The notes below the pieces were generated by a model. The model was not told the DNA's origin. It did no database searches and saw only the letters and a program-made list of their open reading frames with translations. A stretch of DNA of 64,000 bases from Gilvimarinus chinensis DSM 19667 (GTDB lineage Bacteria; Pseudomonadota; Gammaproteobacteria; Pseudomonadales; Cellvibrionaceae), in assembly GCF_000377745.1 (NCBI RefSeq), contig NZ_KB898708.1:124001-188000 (forward strand), given 5' to 3'. Both the position numbers and the translations under genes were made by a program. This document shows, one piece after another, positions 1 through 10,946 of this stretch. How positions within the stretch are numbered: the first letter of the stretch is position 1; each line of letters opens with the position of its first letter.

Positions 1-711
1 TTTACTGGCAGTTCAGCGGATATCGCCAGCGGTGCCGACAATCTTGTCAAGCTAACCACAATCGAACAGACGCCGGAAGGGCTGGATTTGGCGTTAGAGT
101 CAGGCAAACTTCTGGAGGCCGCTAAAGTTGCAGACACCGGCAAGTTTAGCGAAGTGGCCAAACTGCATAATTTATTTTCCGCCCGCGGCAACGAGGAGGG
201 TGTTATTTCAACCACTAATGCATCCGCGCTGTTAACCTCCGCGCAAAAACTGGCCGCCAGCAGCGAACAGGCGCCGGTGCTGCAAAGCCAATTAGGTACT
301 CGTTTTGGTACGGGTGCCTGGGGCGATGCGGTAGGGCAAAAAATTCTGTGGATGGCAAAGCAAAATATCACCACCGCTGAGCTTCGCCTAGACCCTCCGG
401 ACCTGGGCCCGATGCAAGTAAGGGTCAGTGTGCAAAATGATCAGGCCCAGATCACTTTTACCAGCCAGCAGACAGTGGTTCGAGAAGCGCTGGATCAAAA
501 CGCCTTCAGATTGCGCGAAATGCTTGCCGAGCAGGGAATGACACAAGTTGACGTCAATGTGTCTGGCCAGGGGCAGCAGGGTGGTGAGAATGGATCGAGG
601 GAGGCGGAGGGTGGTTCAGAGCCTGCCTTAGCGTCCGCTGATATTGAGGAGCCCGGCGAACCGTCAGTGCTCAATTCGTCGGTGGTTCGACTGATTGATC
701 AATATGCCTAG
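1..711 (+). CDS. fliK: Flagellar hook-length control protein FliK, C-terminal part
   Basis: The frame is open from base 1, so the gene begins upstream of the window and 236 residues are visible. FliK is the secreted ruler that measures the hook and triggers the export-specificity switch through FlhB. The visible part has a variable, Ala/Ser-rich stretch followed by the conserved hook-length domain, with the hallmark LRLDPPDLGPMQVRV and then a segment ending in REMLAEQGM. The Gln/Gly-rich tail before the end is typical of the family. It lies upstream of fliL, as in Pseudomonas, but a terminator separates the two. The 5' truncation is due only to the window edge. Confidence 0.9.
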   Translation, partial: FTGSSADIASGADNLVKLTTIEQTPEGLDLALESGKLLEAAKVADTGKFSEVAKLHNLFSARGNEEGVISTTNASALLTSAQKLAASSEQAPVLQSQLGTRFGTGAWGDAVGQKILWMAKQNITTAELRLDPPDLGPMQVRVSVQNDQAQITFTSQQTVVREALDQNAFRLREMLAEQGMTQVDVNVSGQGQQGGENGSREAEGGSEPALASADIEEPGEPSVLNSSVVRLIDQYA

Positions 712-816
712 TCAGACGTGTGCTCTAGAAAGAGCAGCCTAGCAATTCTTTTGGCCCCGCATGCATCGCCATCGCAGCTTGGCTGATGCTAGAGCGCGGA
801 CCTCGCAACAAATGCT

Positions 817-853
817 ATAAAAGCCCTCTCCGTAAGTGGGGGCTTTTATGTTT
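817..853 (+). terminator. Rho-independent terminator after fliK
   Basis: A perfect 10-bp inverted repeat (ATAAAAGCCC at 817-826, GGGCTTTTAT at 840-849) surrounds a 13-nt loop and is followed by a T-rich run. It ends the fliK transcript about 105 bp after the stop. Nothing else gene-like was seen in 712-816. Confidence 0.75.
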
Positions 854-938
854 TCTTGCTTTTCTTACTCAGTGGCACTCCATTCTTAGTGTCTAATTGT
901 CCCGCTCGCTTGCCTCGGCTACACTCTGCCCATGCCAA

Positions 939-954
939 TGGCACGAGCTTTGCT
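939..954 (+). promoter_or_regulatory. Sigma-54 promoter of the fliL operon
   Basis: TGGCACGAGCTTTGCT matches the -24/-12 consensus TGGCACG-N4-TTGCW at every defined position, with GG and GC elements 10 nt apart. It lies 50 bp before fliL, downstream of the fliK terminator. In polar flagellates, RpoN with FleQ- or FleR-type activators drives this operon, so the match is biologically sensible. No activator site was identified. Confidence 0.85.
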
Positions 955-1003
955 GTTGGGTATCAAAAAGCCTAAATGCGCGTAAGAGTGACGGATAATT
1001 GAC

Positions 1004-1528
1004 ATGGCGGAAAATGAGCAGGAAGAACAGCAGGCCGAAAACGGCGGTGAGCAGGAGCAGCCGAAGAAGAAAAAGAAGTGGCTGATACTGGGATTAATTT
1101 TACTCTTGCTTGTGGGCTTGTCCGTTGCTGCAACACTCTACTTTCTCGGCTTTTTTAGCGAGCCCGAAACCGAAGAAGTGGTGGCCGAAGAAACTCCTGT
1201 AGAGGTGCAGGCAGCCATTTACTACCCACTCAAGCCAGAGTTTATTACTAACTTCGAGGTTAGGGGGCGTCAACGTTTTATGCAGGTGGAAATGACGCTG
1301 ATGCTTCGTGAGAACGATGTGGTTCCTGCTTTAGAGTTACACATGCCAGCGATTCGCAACGCCTTAGTTATGCTCGTTCGGGGGCAGAGCTATGAAGCAT
1401 TACAAACCCCAGAGGGCAAAGAGCTGTTACGCCAGCAAGCGCTGTTTGAAATTCAGGACGTGCTGCAACAAGAGATTGGCAAGCCGGGTATAGAGCAGGT
1501 GTTATTTACTAATTTAGTGCTGCAATAG
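1004..1528 (+). CDS. fliL: Flagellar basal body protein FliL
   Basis: FliL is a single-pass inner-membrane protein that surrounds the stator and supports motor output. The 174-residue protein has an acidic N-terminus, a KKKKK stop-transfer cluster at residues 21-25, one membrane helix at about 26-50 and a periplasmic domain. It opens the fliLMNOPQR-flhB operon behind a sigma-54 site. The ATG has only a weak Shine-Dalgarno sequence. The length and fold pattern are normal for the family. Confidence 0.92.
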   Translation: MAENEQEEQQAENGGEQEQPKKKKKWLILGLILLLLVGLSVAATLYFLGFFSEPETEEVVAEETPVEVQAAIYYPLKPEFITNFEVRGRQRFMQVEMTLMLRENDVVPALELHMPAIRNALVMLVRGQSYEALQTPEGKELLRQQALFEIQDVLQQEIGKPGIEQVLFTNLVLQ

Positions 1529-1539
1529 GGGCGGGTTCT

Positions 1540-2547
1540 GTGCAGGATTTATTAACACAAGATGAAATTGATGCGCTCTTACATGGTGTTGACGAGGGCG
1601 ATATCGATACCGAGTCGGATCAGGATCCGGGTGCGGTTAAGTCCTACGATCTAACGAGCCAAGATCGTATTGTTCGAGGTCGTATGCCGACCTTGGAAAT
1701 GATTAACGAGCGGTTTGCACGCTATACGCGTATCAGCATGTTTAACATGCTACGCCGTACCGCCGATGTTTCGGTGGGCGGCATTCAAATTCAAAAGTTT
1801 GGTGAGTATGTGCATACCCTGTATGTGCCGACCAGTTTAAATATGGTGAAGTTCAGACCGCTGCGCGGTACGGCTTTAATCATTTTAGACGCTCGCTTGG
1901 TGTTTAAGTTGGTGGACAACTTTTTTGGTGGCGATGGCCGGCACGCCAAGATCGAAGGCCGTGAATTCACCCCGACTGAGCTGCGTGTGGTACAGATGGT
2001 ATTGAATCAGGTATTCGTCGATCTTGGCGAGGCCTGGAAGGCTGTCATGCCTATTGAGTTTGAGTACATCAATTCAGAGGTGAACCCGTCTCTGGCTAAT
2101 ATTGTTAGCCCCAGTGAGGTTGTTGTCGTCAGCACCTTTCATATCGAACTTGACGGGGGCGGTGGTGATTTACATCTGACCATACCGTATTCCATGATTG
2201 AGCCCATTCGTGAAGTGTTGGATGCGGGTTTGCAAAGCGACAGCGACGAACAGGATGAGCGCTGGGTGAAAGCGTTGCGCGAAGATGTGTTGAGCGCACA
2301 AGTCGATCTTGAGTGTGAAATCGCCAACCGAGAGATTCCTTTACGCGACATTGTTGATTTGGACGTAGGCGATATTATTCCGATCGAATTTCCCGACCAC
2401 CATGTACTTACGGCCAATGGGGTACCCGTTTTTAGAACCCAGCTGGGGCAACACAAAGGCAATCTCGCGTTGAAAATTAACGATTTTATTGATCACAGTA
2501 GCGCTTATAACATTACCGCTGCTGAAGGAGGCAAGCATGGCAAATGA
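1540..2547 (+). CDS. fliM: Flagellar motor switch protein FliM
   Basis: FliM is the middle component of the C-ring and the receptor for phosphorylated CheY. The 335-residue protein starts at GTG, with AGGGGCGG about 6 bp upstream. The N-terminal CheY-binding peptide is present (LTQDEIDALLHG, residues 5-16). The CheC-like middle domain and the C-terminal SpoA domain follow. The gene ends inside fliN (11-nt overlap), implying translational coupling. The N-terminal peptide resembles repeats in CheA and the tail of CheZ from the same region. Confidence 0.96.
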   Translation: MQDLLTQDEIDALLHGVDEGDIDTESDQDPGAVKSYDLTSQDRIVRGRMPTLEMINERFARYTRISMFNMLRRTADVSVGGIQIQKFGEYVHTLYVPTSLNMVKFRPLRGTALIILDARLVFKLVDNFFGGDGRHAKIEGREFTPTELRVVQMVLNQVFVDLGEAWKAVMPIEFEYINSEVNPSLANIVSPSEVVVVSTFHIELDGGGGDLHLTIPYSMIEPIREVLDAGLQSDSDEQDERWVKALREDVLSAQVDLECEIANREIPLRDIVDLDVGDIIPIEFPDHHVLTANGVPVFRTQLGQHKGNLALKINDFIDHSSAYNITAAEGGKHGK

Positions 2548-2983
2548 TGATATTGATAACAACACAGACCCCGAGTTGGATCAGGATGCCATGGCCGATG
2601 AATGGGCTGCAGCAATGCAGGAACAAGAAACGGTTGATGAAGCTCAGGACCAGGGCGATACGGACATGGCAAGCGCTATGGCGCTTAATGAGTTAGAAAA
2701 CGAAGGCTCACCGCGAGAAGTCGGACCCGAGCTGGATTTAATTTTAGATATTCCTGTGTCCATTTCGATGGAAGTTGGCAGTACTTCAATTACCATTCGC
2801 AACCTGTTACAGCTCAATCAGGGCTCTGTCATAGAGCTTGATCGCCTGGCAGGTGAGCCTTTGGATGTTAAAGTGAATGGAACCTTGATCGCCCACGGAG
2901 AAGTGGTGGTGGTCAACGAGAAGTTTGGCATCCGGATGACGGATGTTATCAGTCCGTCTGAACGCATTAAGAAATTGCGCTAA
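2537..2983 (+). CDS. fliN: Flagellar motor switch protein FliN
   Basis: FliN forms the base of the C-ring with FliM and binds export substrates delivered by FliH. The start is placed at the ATG preceded by AAGGAGG (2525-2531), inside the end of fliM. An upstream in-frame ATG at 2489 would add an unlikely leader buried in fliM. The 148-residue product has an acidic, low-complexity N-terminal half and a C-terminal SpoA domain (about 70-145), containing LDIPVSISMEVG and the basic end SERIKKLR. Its length is close to that of Pseudomonas FliN. Confidence 0.95.
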   Translation: MANDDIDNNTDPELDQDAMADEWAAAMQEQETVDEAQDQGDTDMASAMALNELENEGSPREVGPELDLILDIPVSISMEVGSTSITIRNLLQLNQGSVIELDRLAGEPLDVKVNGTLIAHGEVVVVNEKFGIRMTDVISPSERIKKLR

Positions 2984-3385
2984 ATGTTGTTATTGCTAAC
3001 CACGGCTGCAGCGGCGAGTGAACCTGTTCAAGTTAAAGCCGGTGGTGCCGCACAGTTGTTCTCGGTTTTCTTGGGGCTGGCAGCGGTAATTGCGCTGATC
3101 TTTATTCTCGCCTGGTTGGTAAAGCGTACAGGCGGCGGGTGGGTGAAATCCCAGCATTTGAAGGTTGTCGCCAGCGTTGCACTCGGTACCCGCGAAAGGC
3201 TGATCTTAGTGGATGCTGGAGGCACGCAACTATTGCTTGGCGTCACCGCGCACTCGATTAACCAGCTGCATGTGTTTGCCGAACCTATTGTTTCGGACGA
3301 TGAGGCATCTTCACCTGATTTCGCCGCAAAGTTAGCCGAATTTTTGCCGCAAAAACGAGAAAAAAATAATGACGCGGGTCACTGA
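2984..3385 (+). CDS. fliO: Flagellar biosynthetic protein FliO
   Basis: FliO is a small membrane protein that assists assembly of the FliP ring of the export gate. The 133-residue product begins directly after the fliN stop (TAA then ATG). It has a short hydrophobic leader, a strong membrane helix at about residues 25-46 and a cytoplasmic domain with [19 protein letters not shown]. It overlaps fliP by 17 nt. The family is poorly conserved, so the call rests on this domain pattern and on position. Confidence 0.9.
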   Translation: MLLLLTTAAAASEPVQVKAGGAAQLFSVFLGLAAVIALIFILAWLVKRTGGGWVKSQHLKVVASVALGTRERLILVDAGGTQLLLGVTAHSINQLHVFAEPIVSDDEASSPDFAAKLAEFLPQKREKNNDAGH

Positions 3386-4208
3386 AAAACGAAGCAACAT
3401 CACAGCTTTTTTAACGGTTTTGACCCTGTTCCTACTGGTGTTTACGCACCCGGTATCCGCCCAAAACGCTACTGAAACAGCGCCCAGTGGCTTGGCAGAA
3501 TCTGTAGAGCAGGGTGCTTTGCCGGCTATTCCTGGACTGCCCGCGCTTACGGTGTCTACCAATGCCGACGGCGAGCAGGAGTACACGGTAACCCTGCAAA
3601 TTCTTGCCATCATGACCATGCTGACATTCTTGCCAGCCTTGCTCATGATGATGACCTCTTTTACCCGCATCATTATTGTTTTTGCTATTTTACGCCAGGC
3701 TTTGGGCCTGCAGCAGTCGCCGTCAAACCAGATATTGATCGGTTTATCGCTGTTTTTAACGCTGTTTATTATGAAACCGGTGCTGGAGGAGGTGAACGCC
3801 AATGCCCTGCAACCCTACATCGCCAGTGAAATATCAGCGCAGCAAGCACTGGCGGAGGCGTCGCGGCCGTTTCACGAGTTTATGCTGGCGCAGACGCGTG
3901 AAAGTGATATAGCGTTGTTTGTCGGCATCGCCGGTAACGAGCAGATTCAATCCCCTGAAGAGACGCCATTTTCGATTTTAGTGCCCGCGTTTGTAACCAG
4001 CGAATTAAAAACGGCGTTTCAAATCGGCTTTATTATTTTTATACCGTTTTTGGTGATTGATATTGTGGTGGCCAGTGTGTTGATGGCCATGGGGATGATG
4101 ATGCTGTCACCCTTGATTGTATCCTTGCCGTTTAAAATTATGCTGTTTGTGCTCGTGGACGGCTGGGCGATGATAATTGGCACCTTGGCGGCAAGCTTCG
4201 GAGTTTAA
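3369..4208 (+). CDS. fliP: Flagellar export gate protein FliP
   Basis: FliP forms the core pentamer of the type III export gate with FliQ and FliR. The 279-residue protein has a cleavable signal peptide (cleavage likely after PVSA, about residue 31), then membrane helices containing the conserved [16 protein letters not shown] and [19 protein letters not shown]. It is slightly longer than usual because of its N-terminal region. The start lies within the end of fliO, and fliQ follows after 2 nt. Confidence 0.96.
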   Translation: MTRVTEKRSNITAFLTVLTLFLLVFTHPVSAQNATETAPSGLAESVEQGALPAIPGLPALTVSTNADGEQEYTVTLQILAIMTMLTFLPALLMMMTSFTRIIIVFAILRQALGLQQSPSNQILIGLSLFLTLFIMKPVLEEVNANALQPYIASEISAQQALAEASRPFHEFMLAQTRESDIALFVGIAGNEQIQSPEETPFSILVPAFVTSELKTAFQIGFIIFIPFLVIDIVVASVLMAMGMMMLSPLIVSLPFKIMLFVLVDGWAMIIGTLAASFGV

Positions 4209-4210
4209 CA

Positions 4211-4480
4211 ATGACCCCAGAGATTGCACTCAGCTTATTCGCCGAAGGGATTTACCTAACCGTGGTGATGGTGTTGGTCATCGTTGGGCCAAGTCTTGCC
4301 GTGGGTTTGGTGGTGAGTATGTTCCAAGCGGCCACACAAATTAATGAGCAAACCCTCAGTTTTTTGCCTCGCTTAATCGTCATGTTGATCACGATTATGA
4401 TTGCCGGGCCCTGGATGGTCTCTGAGTTGATGGACTTTTTTGATCGACTGTTCAACAGCATTCCCGGATTAATCGGCTAA
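4211..4480 (+). CDS. fliQ: Flagellar export gate protein FliQ
   Basis: This 89-residue protein has two membrane helices joined by the conserved QAATQINEQTLSFLPR loop, which is diagnostic of FliQ. FliQ packs around the FliP-FliR core of the export gate. The stop codon overlaps the fliR start by one base, so the two are translationally coupled. The length is exactly typical. Confidence 0.96.
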   Translation: MTPEIALSLFAEGIYLTVVMVLVIVGPSLAVGLVVSMFQAATQINEQTLSFLPRLIVMLITIMIAGPWMVSELMDFFDRLFNSIPGLIG

Positions 4481-5265
4481 TGGAAACGCTGGCGCTTTCA
4501 GACGACCAGCTTATGCGTTTTCTTGCGCAGTACCTGTGGCCGCTTTTTCGTATTGCTGCGCTGTTTATGGCAGCGCCGGTCATAGGTGCAAGAACGGTTA
4601 CCGCTCGTGTTCGTGTCTTGCTTGCCTTGTTTATCACCCTGTTAGTGGCGCCAATGCTGCCCGAGCCGCCGGCTGTTGATTTTTTAAGCCTGGATGCGCT
4701 CATGATTATCGTTACTGAGGTAGTCATTGGTTTAGCTTTGGGCTTTGCTTTTCAGGTCGCTATGCATATTTTTGTTTTGTCGGGGCAGCTGGTAGCGATG
4801 AAAATGGGGCTTGGCTTTGCCTCTATGAACGATCCTTCCAACGGCATTTCGGTCACCGTGCTGTCGCAGTTTTATTTATTGCTTTCCACCGTTTTGTTTT
4901 TGATTTTTGACGGTCATTTATTAATCATCAATTTAATTGTGGCCAGTTTTACCAGTATGCCCATGGGAAGTGAAGGGCTCGGTGCGGCGGAGTTTATTCA
5001 AATCGCCAGTATGGGAAGCTGGATGTTCAGTGCGGCGTTGGTGTTTGTATTACCGCTTTTTACGGCGCTGCTCGTCATCAATATGGCGTTTGGTGTAATG
5101 AACCGTTCCGCACCGCAAATTAATGTATTTACCGTGGGTTTTCCCATCACTCTGATTTTTGGCTTGTTCTTTATGTGGGTCAGCCTTGTGGCTTTTTTGC
5201 CCTATTTTGAGCAGGTTTTTGCCGATATGTCATCCATTGGTCGTTTACTGATGAGGTTGAATTAG
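4480..5265 (+). CDS. fliR: Flagellar export gate protein FliR
   Basis: FliR is the single-copy subunit that completes the FliP5-R1 export gate. The 261-residue protein is almost entirely hydrophobic, with about six membrane segments and conserved stretches such as FRIAALFMAAPVIG and MNRSAPQINVFTVGFP. The latter is a strong family signature. It overlaps fliQ and flhB by one base at each end. Confidence 0.96.
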   Translation: METLALSDDQLMRFLAQYLWPLFRIAALFMAAPVIGARTVTARVRVLLALFITLLVAPMLPEPPAVDFLSLDALMIIVTEVVIGLALGFAFQVAMHIFVLSGQLVAMKMGLGFASMNDPSNGISVTVLSQFYLLLSTVLFLIFDGHLLIINLIVASFTSMPMGSEGLGAAEFIQIASMGSWMFSAALVFVLPLFTALLVINMAFGVMNRSAPQINVFTVGFPITLIFGLFFMWVSLVAFLPYFEQVFADMSSIGRLLMRLN

Positions 5266-6401
5266 TGGCAGAGGGCGGTGATAGCAGTCAGGAAAAAACG
5301 GAAGAACCCAGTGCGCGAAAGCTCGAAAAGGCCCGTGAAGACGGCCAGATACCCCGTTCGCGCGACCTGACCACTACCTTTATTTTACTGGCCGGTGCGA
5401 TTGGATTAACCGTATTTGCACAAACCATCGGCAGTGCAATGGCGGGCTTGTCGGTCAATAACTTTACCTTGTCGCGAACTGAGGCCTTTGATACCGAGGC
5501 GATGTTCGCGCATTTGGTCAGCTCGTTCTACGACGGACTAATGGCGTTGGTGCCTTTAATGGTGCTGCTGTTACTTGCCTCTATTATTGGACCTATTGCC
5601 CTTGGCGGGTGGCTGTTAAGCGCCAAAGCTATGGCGCCCAAGGCGAGCCGGATGAATCCGATTGCCGGCCTGAAAAGAATGTTTTCGGTGAAGGCCTTAA
5701 TAGAGCTGGCCAAGTCGGTTGCCAAGGTTGCTATTGTAATGATTGTAGCGATAGCCGCATTGCTGTTTTGGCAGCAGGATATGTTGCAGCTGGCGGCCCA
5801 GGAAACGGAAGTGGGCGTTATACAGTCTTTGCAAATCAGCGCCTATGCGACCATTGCTATGGCCGCTGTTACCGTCTTGGTTGCGGCGATTGATGTGCCT
5901 TTTCAGATATGGGACCACATCAAAAAGTTAAAAATGTCGCATCAGGAATTAAAGGACGAGCACAAAGATACTGAGGGTAAGCCCGAGGTGAAAGGGCGTA
6001 TTCGTCAGTTACAGCGGGAAATGGCCCAGCGGCGGATGATGTCGCAGGTGCCGGAGGCGGATGTGGTCATTACCAACCCGACGCATTACTCGGTGGCTTT
6101 GAAGTATGACCCGGAAAATATGGGCACGCCGATCCTATTGGCCAAAGGGGTGGACCATACGGCACTCAAAATTCGCGAAATAGCCGGCGCGCACAAAATC
6201 GAAGTGATTCAGTCGCCGATGCTCGCGCGTTCCATCTACCACACTACAGACATCGACGAAGAAATTCCGGCAGGCCTGTATATGGCCGTCGCGCAAGTGC
6301 TCGCCTATGTGTTTGGCCTGCGTAACTATCGGCGCGGGCAGGGCGAAAGACCGGTTTATCCGCGCAATATCTCCGTTCCTCGAGATTTACAGTTTGATTA
6401 A
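5265..6401 (+). CDS. flhB: Flagellar export switch protein FlhB
   Basis: FlhB sits next to the export gate and changes substrate specificity from hook to filament after cleaving itself. The 378-residue protein starts with GTG overlapping the fliR stop. It has the basic N-terminus SSQEKTEEPSARKLEKA, four membrane segments, and a cytoplasmic domain with the autocleavage motif NPTH at residues 271-274. It closes the operon that starts at fliL. Confidence 0.97.
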   Translation: MAEGGDSSQEKTEEPSARKLEKAREDGQIPRSRDLTTTFILLAGAIGLTVFAQTIGSAMAGLSVNNFTLSRTEAFDTEAMFAHLVSSFYDGLMALVPLMVLLLLASIIGPIALGGWLLSAKAMAPKASRMNPIAGLKRMFSVKALIELAKSVAKVAIVMIVAIAALLFWQQDMLQLAAQETEVGVIQSLQISAYATIAMAAVTVLVAAIDVPFQIWDHIKKLKMSHQELKDEHKDTEGKPEVKGRIRQLQREMAQRRMMSQVPEADVVITNPTHYSVALKYDPENMGTPILLAKGVDHTALKIREIAGAHKIEVIQSPMLARSIYHTTDIDEEIPAGLYMAVAQVLAYVFGLRNYRRGQGERPVYPRNISVPRDLQFD

Positions 6402-6440
6402 TGATCACCGATAAAAATTAACACCACGTAAAGCTCTTTT

Positions 6441-6456
6441 GGGTACGCTTTTTGCC
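6441..6456 (+). promoter_or_regulatory. Probable sigma-54 promoter of flhA
   Basis: GGGTACGCTTTTTGCC keeps the GG and GC elements of a -24/-12 promoter at the correct 10-nt spacing, with three departures from consensus. It lies 45 bp before flhA. In Pseudomonas flhA is also RpoN-dependent, which supports the assignment. A short hairpin (GCGGT/ACCGC, about 6464-6476) follows in the leader. Confidence 0.6.
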
Positions 6457-6500
6457 ATAGTCAGCGGTAACACCGCAAAGCGTCAAAAAAACGTATATCT

Positions 6501-8702
<2,202 letters not shown>

Positions 8703-8716
8703 GCGGGAGATAACAC

Positions 8717-10063
8717 ATGCAGGTTAAACGCTTTGTTGCCAAAGATATGCGCAGGGCTCTGGAGATGGTACGCCAAGCTCTTGGCGAGGACGCTATTATC
8801 CATTCCAGCCGTCGTGTGAAAGAGGGGGTGGAGCTTTTAACGAGTGTGGCCGGATCAGAACCGGTGGCTGCAGAACCCGCGGAAATGTCGCAGCCCTCCC
8901 CAGTCGAAACGGAGGTTAGCTCCAGTGTTTCGAAAAGTGGTCGAGAAATTGCCGCCGATATCGAACTGGCAAGCCAGCGGCTTGCCGCCAAAGAGTTAGC
9001 TGATGCATCCGCAGATGAGTACCTGCGTAAAAATCAGGTAGTCAATGCGGGGATTCGTGTCAATACAGCGCGCCAGAGGCCCATCACACCTTCACATAAC
9101 ATCGATGTAGCCAGCCAGAGTGCGGCAGAGCGGTACGGCCTGCTGCCACAAGAACCGCAAACCACCTCTGGCGATGAGATTGAGTTGCTGCATGAAGAAA
9201 TTGCGCAAATGCGTTCACTGCTGGAAGAGCAGTTAAAGCGATTAAGTGGGACTCACACAGCGCCGGCTAACCGGCAAACCAGTGCCTTAAGTCAACGGTT
9301 AGAGCGCTTAGGGTTCAGCGGTAATTTTATCAATGAAATATTGGAGCGCCCATTGCGCCAACAGTTGTTGGCTAAAGCGTGGCCCGAAACTATGGCGCGC
9401 GTTGCGCACACCATCCCTGTTGTCGACGACGATATTACGGCTAACGGGGGGGTGTTTGCTTTAGTGGGCCCGACAGGTGCTGGTAAAACTACAACCGTAG
9501 CGAAGCTTGCTGCGCGTTATGTGATGCAGCACGGCGCTGATCAGGTGGCATTGATCACCAGTGATACCCTGCGACTGGGTGGCCAGGATCAACTGCGATC
9601 TATAGCCCGTATTCTTCAGGTGCCGCTGCGGTTAGTTGATGAAAACAACAGCCTTTCTACCGTCCTACGAAGTGTGCGAAATTGTTCTTTAGTGTTAATT
9701 GATACGGCGGGACTACGCGCTGGCGACCCTGACTTAAAAGCGCAGATGGAGCCTCTTGCCAACATCAGCCGTGTGCAAAGTCTGCTGGTGATGCCTGCTA
9801 ATAGTCAGGCTCAGGTTTTAAAAGCGGCGATGCATTCTTACCAGGCCGCTGATCTAAAAGCCTGTATCATTACCAAGCTGGATGAGGCCGCCAGTTTAGG
9901 AGAAGCCTTGGAGTGTACGATGCAAGCTGGGCTGCCAATAGCCTATACTTGCGATGGCCAGGATGTACCTGATGATATTGATTTAGCTCGTGGTCACAAA
10001 TTGATCGCCAAGGCGGTCCAGTTGGCACAGCAGGTGTCTGATCGACAGGCAGTGAGCGGATAA
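8717..10063 (+). CDS. flhF: Flagellar placement GTPase FlhF
   Basis: FlhF is an SRP-type GTPase that marks the cell pole for flagellar assembly. The 448-residue protein has an N-terminal basic/B domain (MQVKRFVAKDMRRALEMVR), a variable linker with a coiled segment near residues 150-180, and the NG domain with P-loop GPTGAGKTTT (251-260), DTAGLRAGD and TKLDEAASLGEAL. The ATG follows GGCGGGAG. It is followed by fleN, its usual regulatory partner. Confidence 0.96.
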   Translation: MQVKRFVAKDMRRALEMVRQALGEDAIIHSSRRVKEGVELLTSVAGSEPVAAEPAEMSQPSPVETEVSSSVSKSGREIAADIELASQRLAAKELADASADEYLRKNQVVNAGIRVNTARQRPITPSHNIDVASQSAAERYGLLPQEPQTTSGDEIELLHEEIAQMRSLLEEQLKRLSGTHTAPANRQTSALSQRLERLGFSGNFINEILERPLRQQLLAKAWPETMARVAHTIPVVDDDITANGGVFALVGPTGAGKTTTVAKLAARYVMQHGADQVALITSDTLRLGGQDQLRSIARILQVPLRLVDENNSLSTVLRSVRNCSLVLIDTAGLRAGDPDLKAQMEPLANISRVQSLLVMPANSQAQVLKAAMHSYQAADLKACIITKLDEAASLGEALECTMQAGLPIAYTCDGQDVPDDIDLARGHKLIAKAVQLAQQVSDRQAVSG

Positions 10064-10116
10064 AGTTAATTTTGGCCTATTGTTGGTACAGCATAGGCGT
10101 CTAAGAGAGTAAAAGA

Positions 10117-10944
10117 ATGAGTCAAAATCGCCCCGTACAGGTAATTGCAGTCTCTGGAGGTAAAGGGGGGGTAGGTAAAAGCAATATTTCGGTAAATCTC
10201 AGTATTGCTCTGGCTAATATGCGTCGTCGCGTGGTGCTAATGGATGCAGATTTGGGGTTGGCCAATATCGATGTGCTTCTTGGGCTCTCGCCTAAACATA
10301 CCCTGGCGGATGTGTTGGCTGGAAAGTGTTCGCTACCTGAAATTCTGATGGCTGGCCCGGGCGGAATTAAAATTGTGCCTGCAGCTTCCGGTGTACAGCG
10401 GATGGCCGAGTTAAGTTCGCAAGAGCACGCAGGCGTGATCAGTGCTTTTAGCGATTTAAGTGATCAAGTTGATGTATTAGTTATAGACACAGCCGCGGGC
10501 ATCTCAGACACCGTGCTCAGTTTTGTCCGTGCAGCCAATGAAACCTTGGTTGTAGTGTGCGATGAGCCATCTTCCATAACGGACGCTTACGCACTGATCA
10601 AACTGTTAAATAAAGAATATGACCTGCAACGCTTTCGGGTTGTCGCGAATATGACCCGCACCAGCGGGGAAGGTCAATTAATGTTCAATAAACTTAACTC
10701 CGTCTGTGAGCGCTTTTTAGATGTGGCTCTACAGTATGTAGGTCAAATTCCTTTTGATGAAAATGTACGACATGCGGTGCAGCGTCAAAAGGCCTTATTG
10801 GACTTTGCACCTAACTGTAAAGCCTCTTTGGCACTGCGCGAGCTGGCAAAAAAAGTTGACAATTGGCCGTTACCTTCGGCCCCTTCAGGTAAGCTAGAGT
10901 TTTTTGTGGAGCGATTACTGCAGGCGGCCGGATCGGAGTATTAA
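10117..10944 (+). CDS. fleN: Flagellar number regulator FleN (FlhG), MinD-like ATPase
   Basis: FleN/FlhG limits the number of polar flagella by antagonising FlhF and the sigma-54 activator FleQ. The 275-residue protein has the deviant Walker A GGKGGVGKS (residues 14-22), the MinD-type DADLGLANIDVLLGL, and a C-terminal amphipathic segment likely to bind membrane. It sits between flhF and fliA as in Pseudomonas and Vibrio. The fleQ gene is not in the window. Confidence 0.95.
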   Translation: MSQNRPVQVIAVSGGKGGVGKSNISVNLSIALANMRRRVVLMDADLGLANIDVLLGLSPKHTLADVLAGKCSLPEILMAGPGGIKIVPAASGVQRMAELSSQEHAGVISAFSDLSDQVDVLVIDTAAGISDTVLSFVRAANETLVVVCDEPSSITDAYALIKLLNKEYDLQRFRVVANMTRTSGEGQLMFNKLNSVCERFLDVALQYVGQIPFDENVRHAVQRQKALLDFAPNCKASLALRELAKKVDNWPLPSAPSGKLEFFVERLLQAAGSEY

Positions 10945-10946
10945 CA

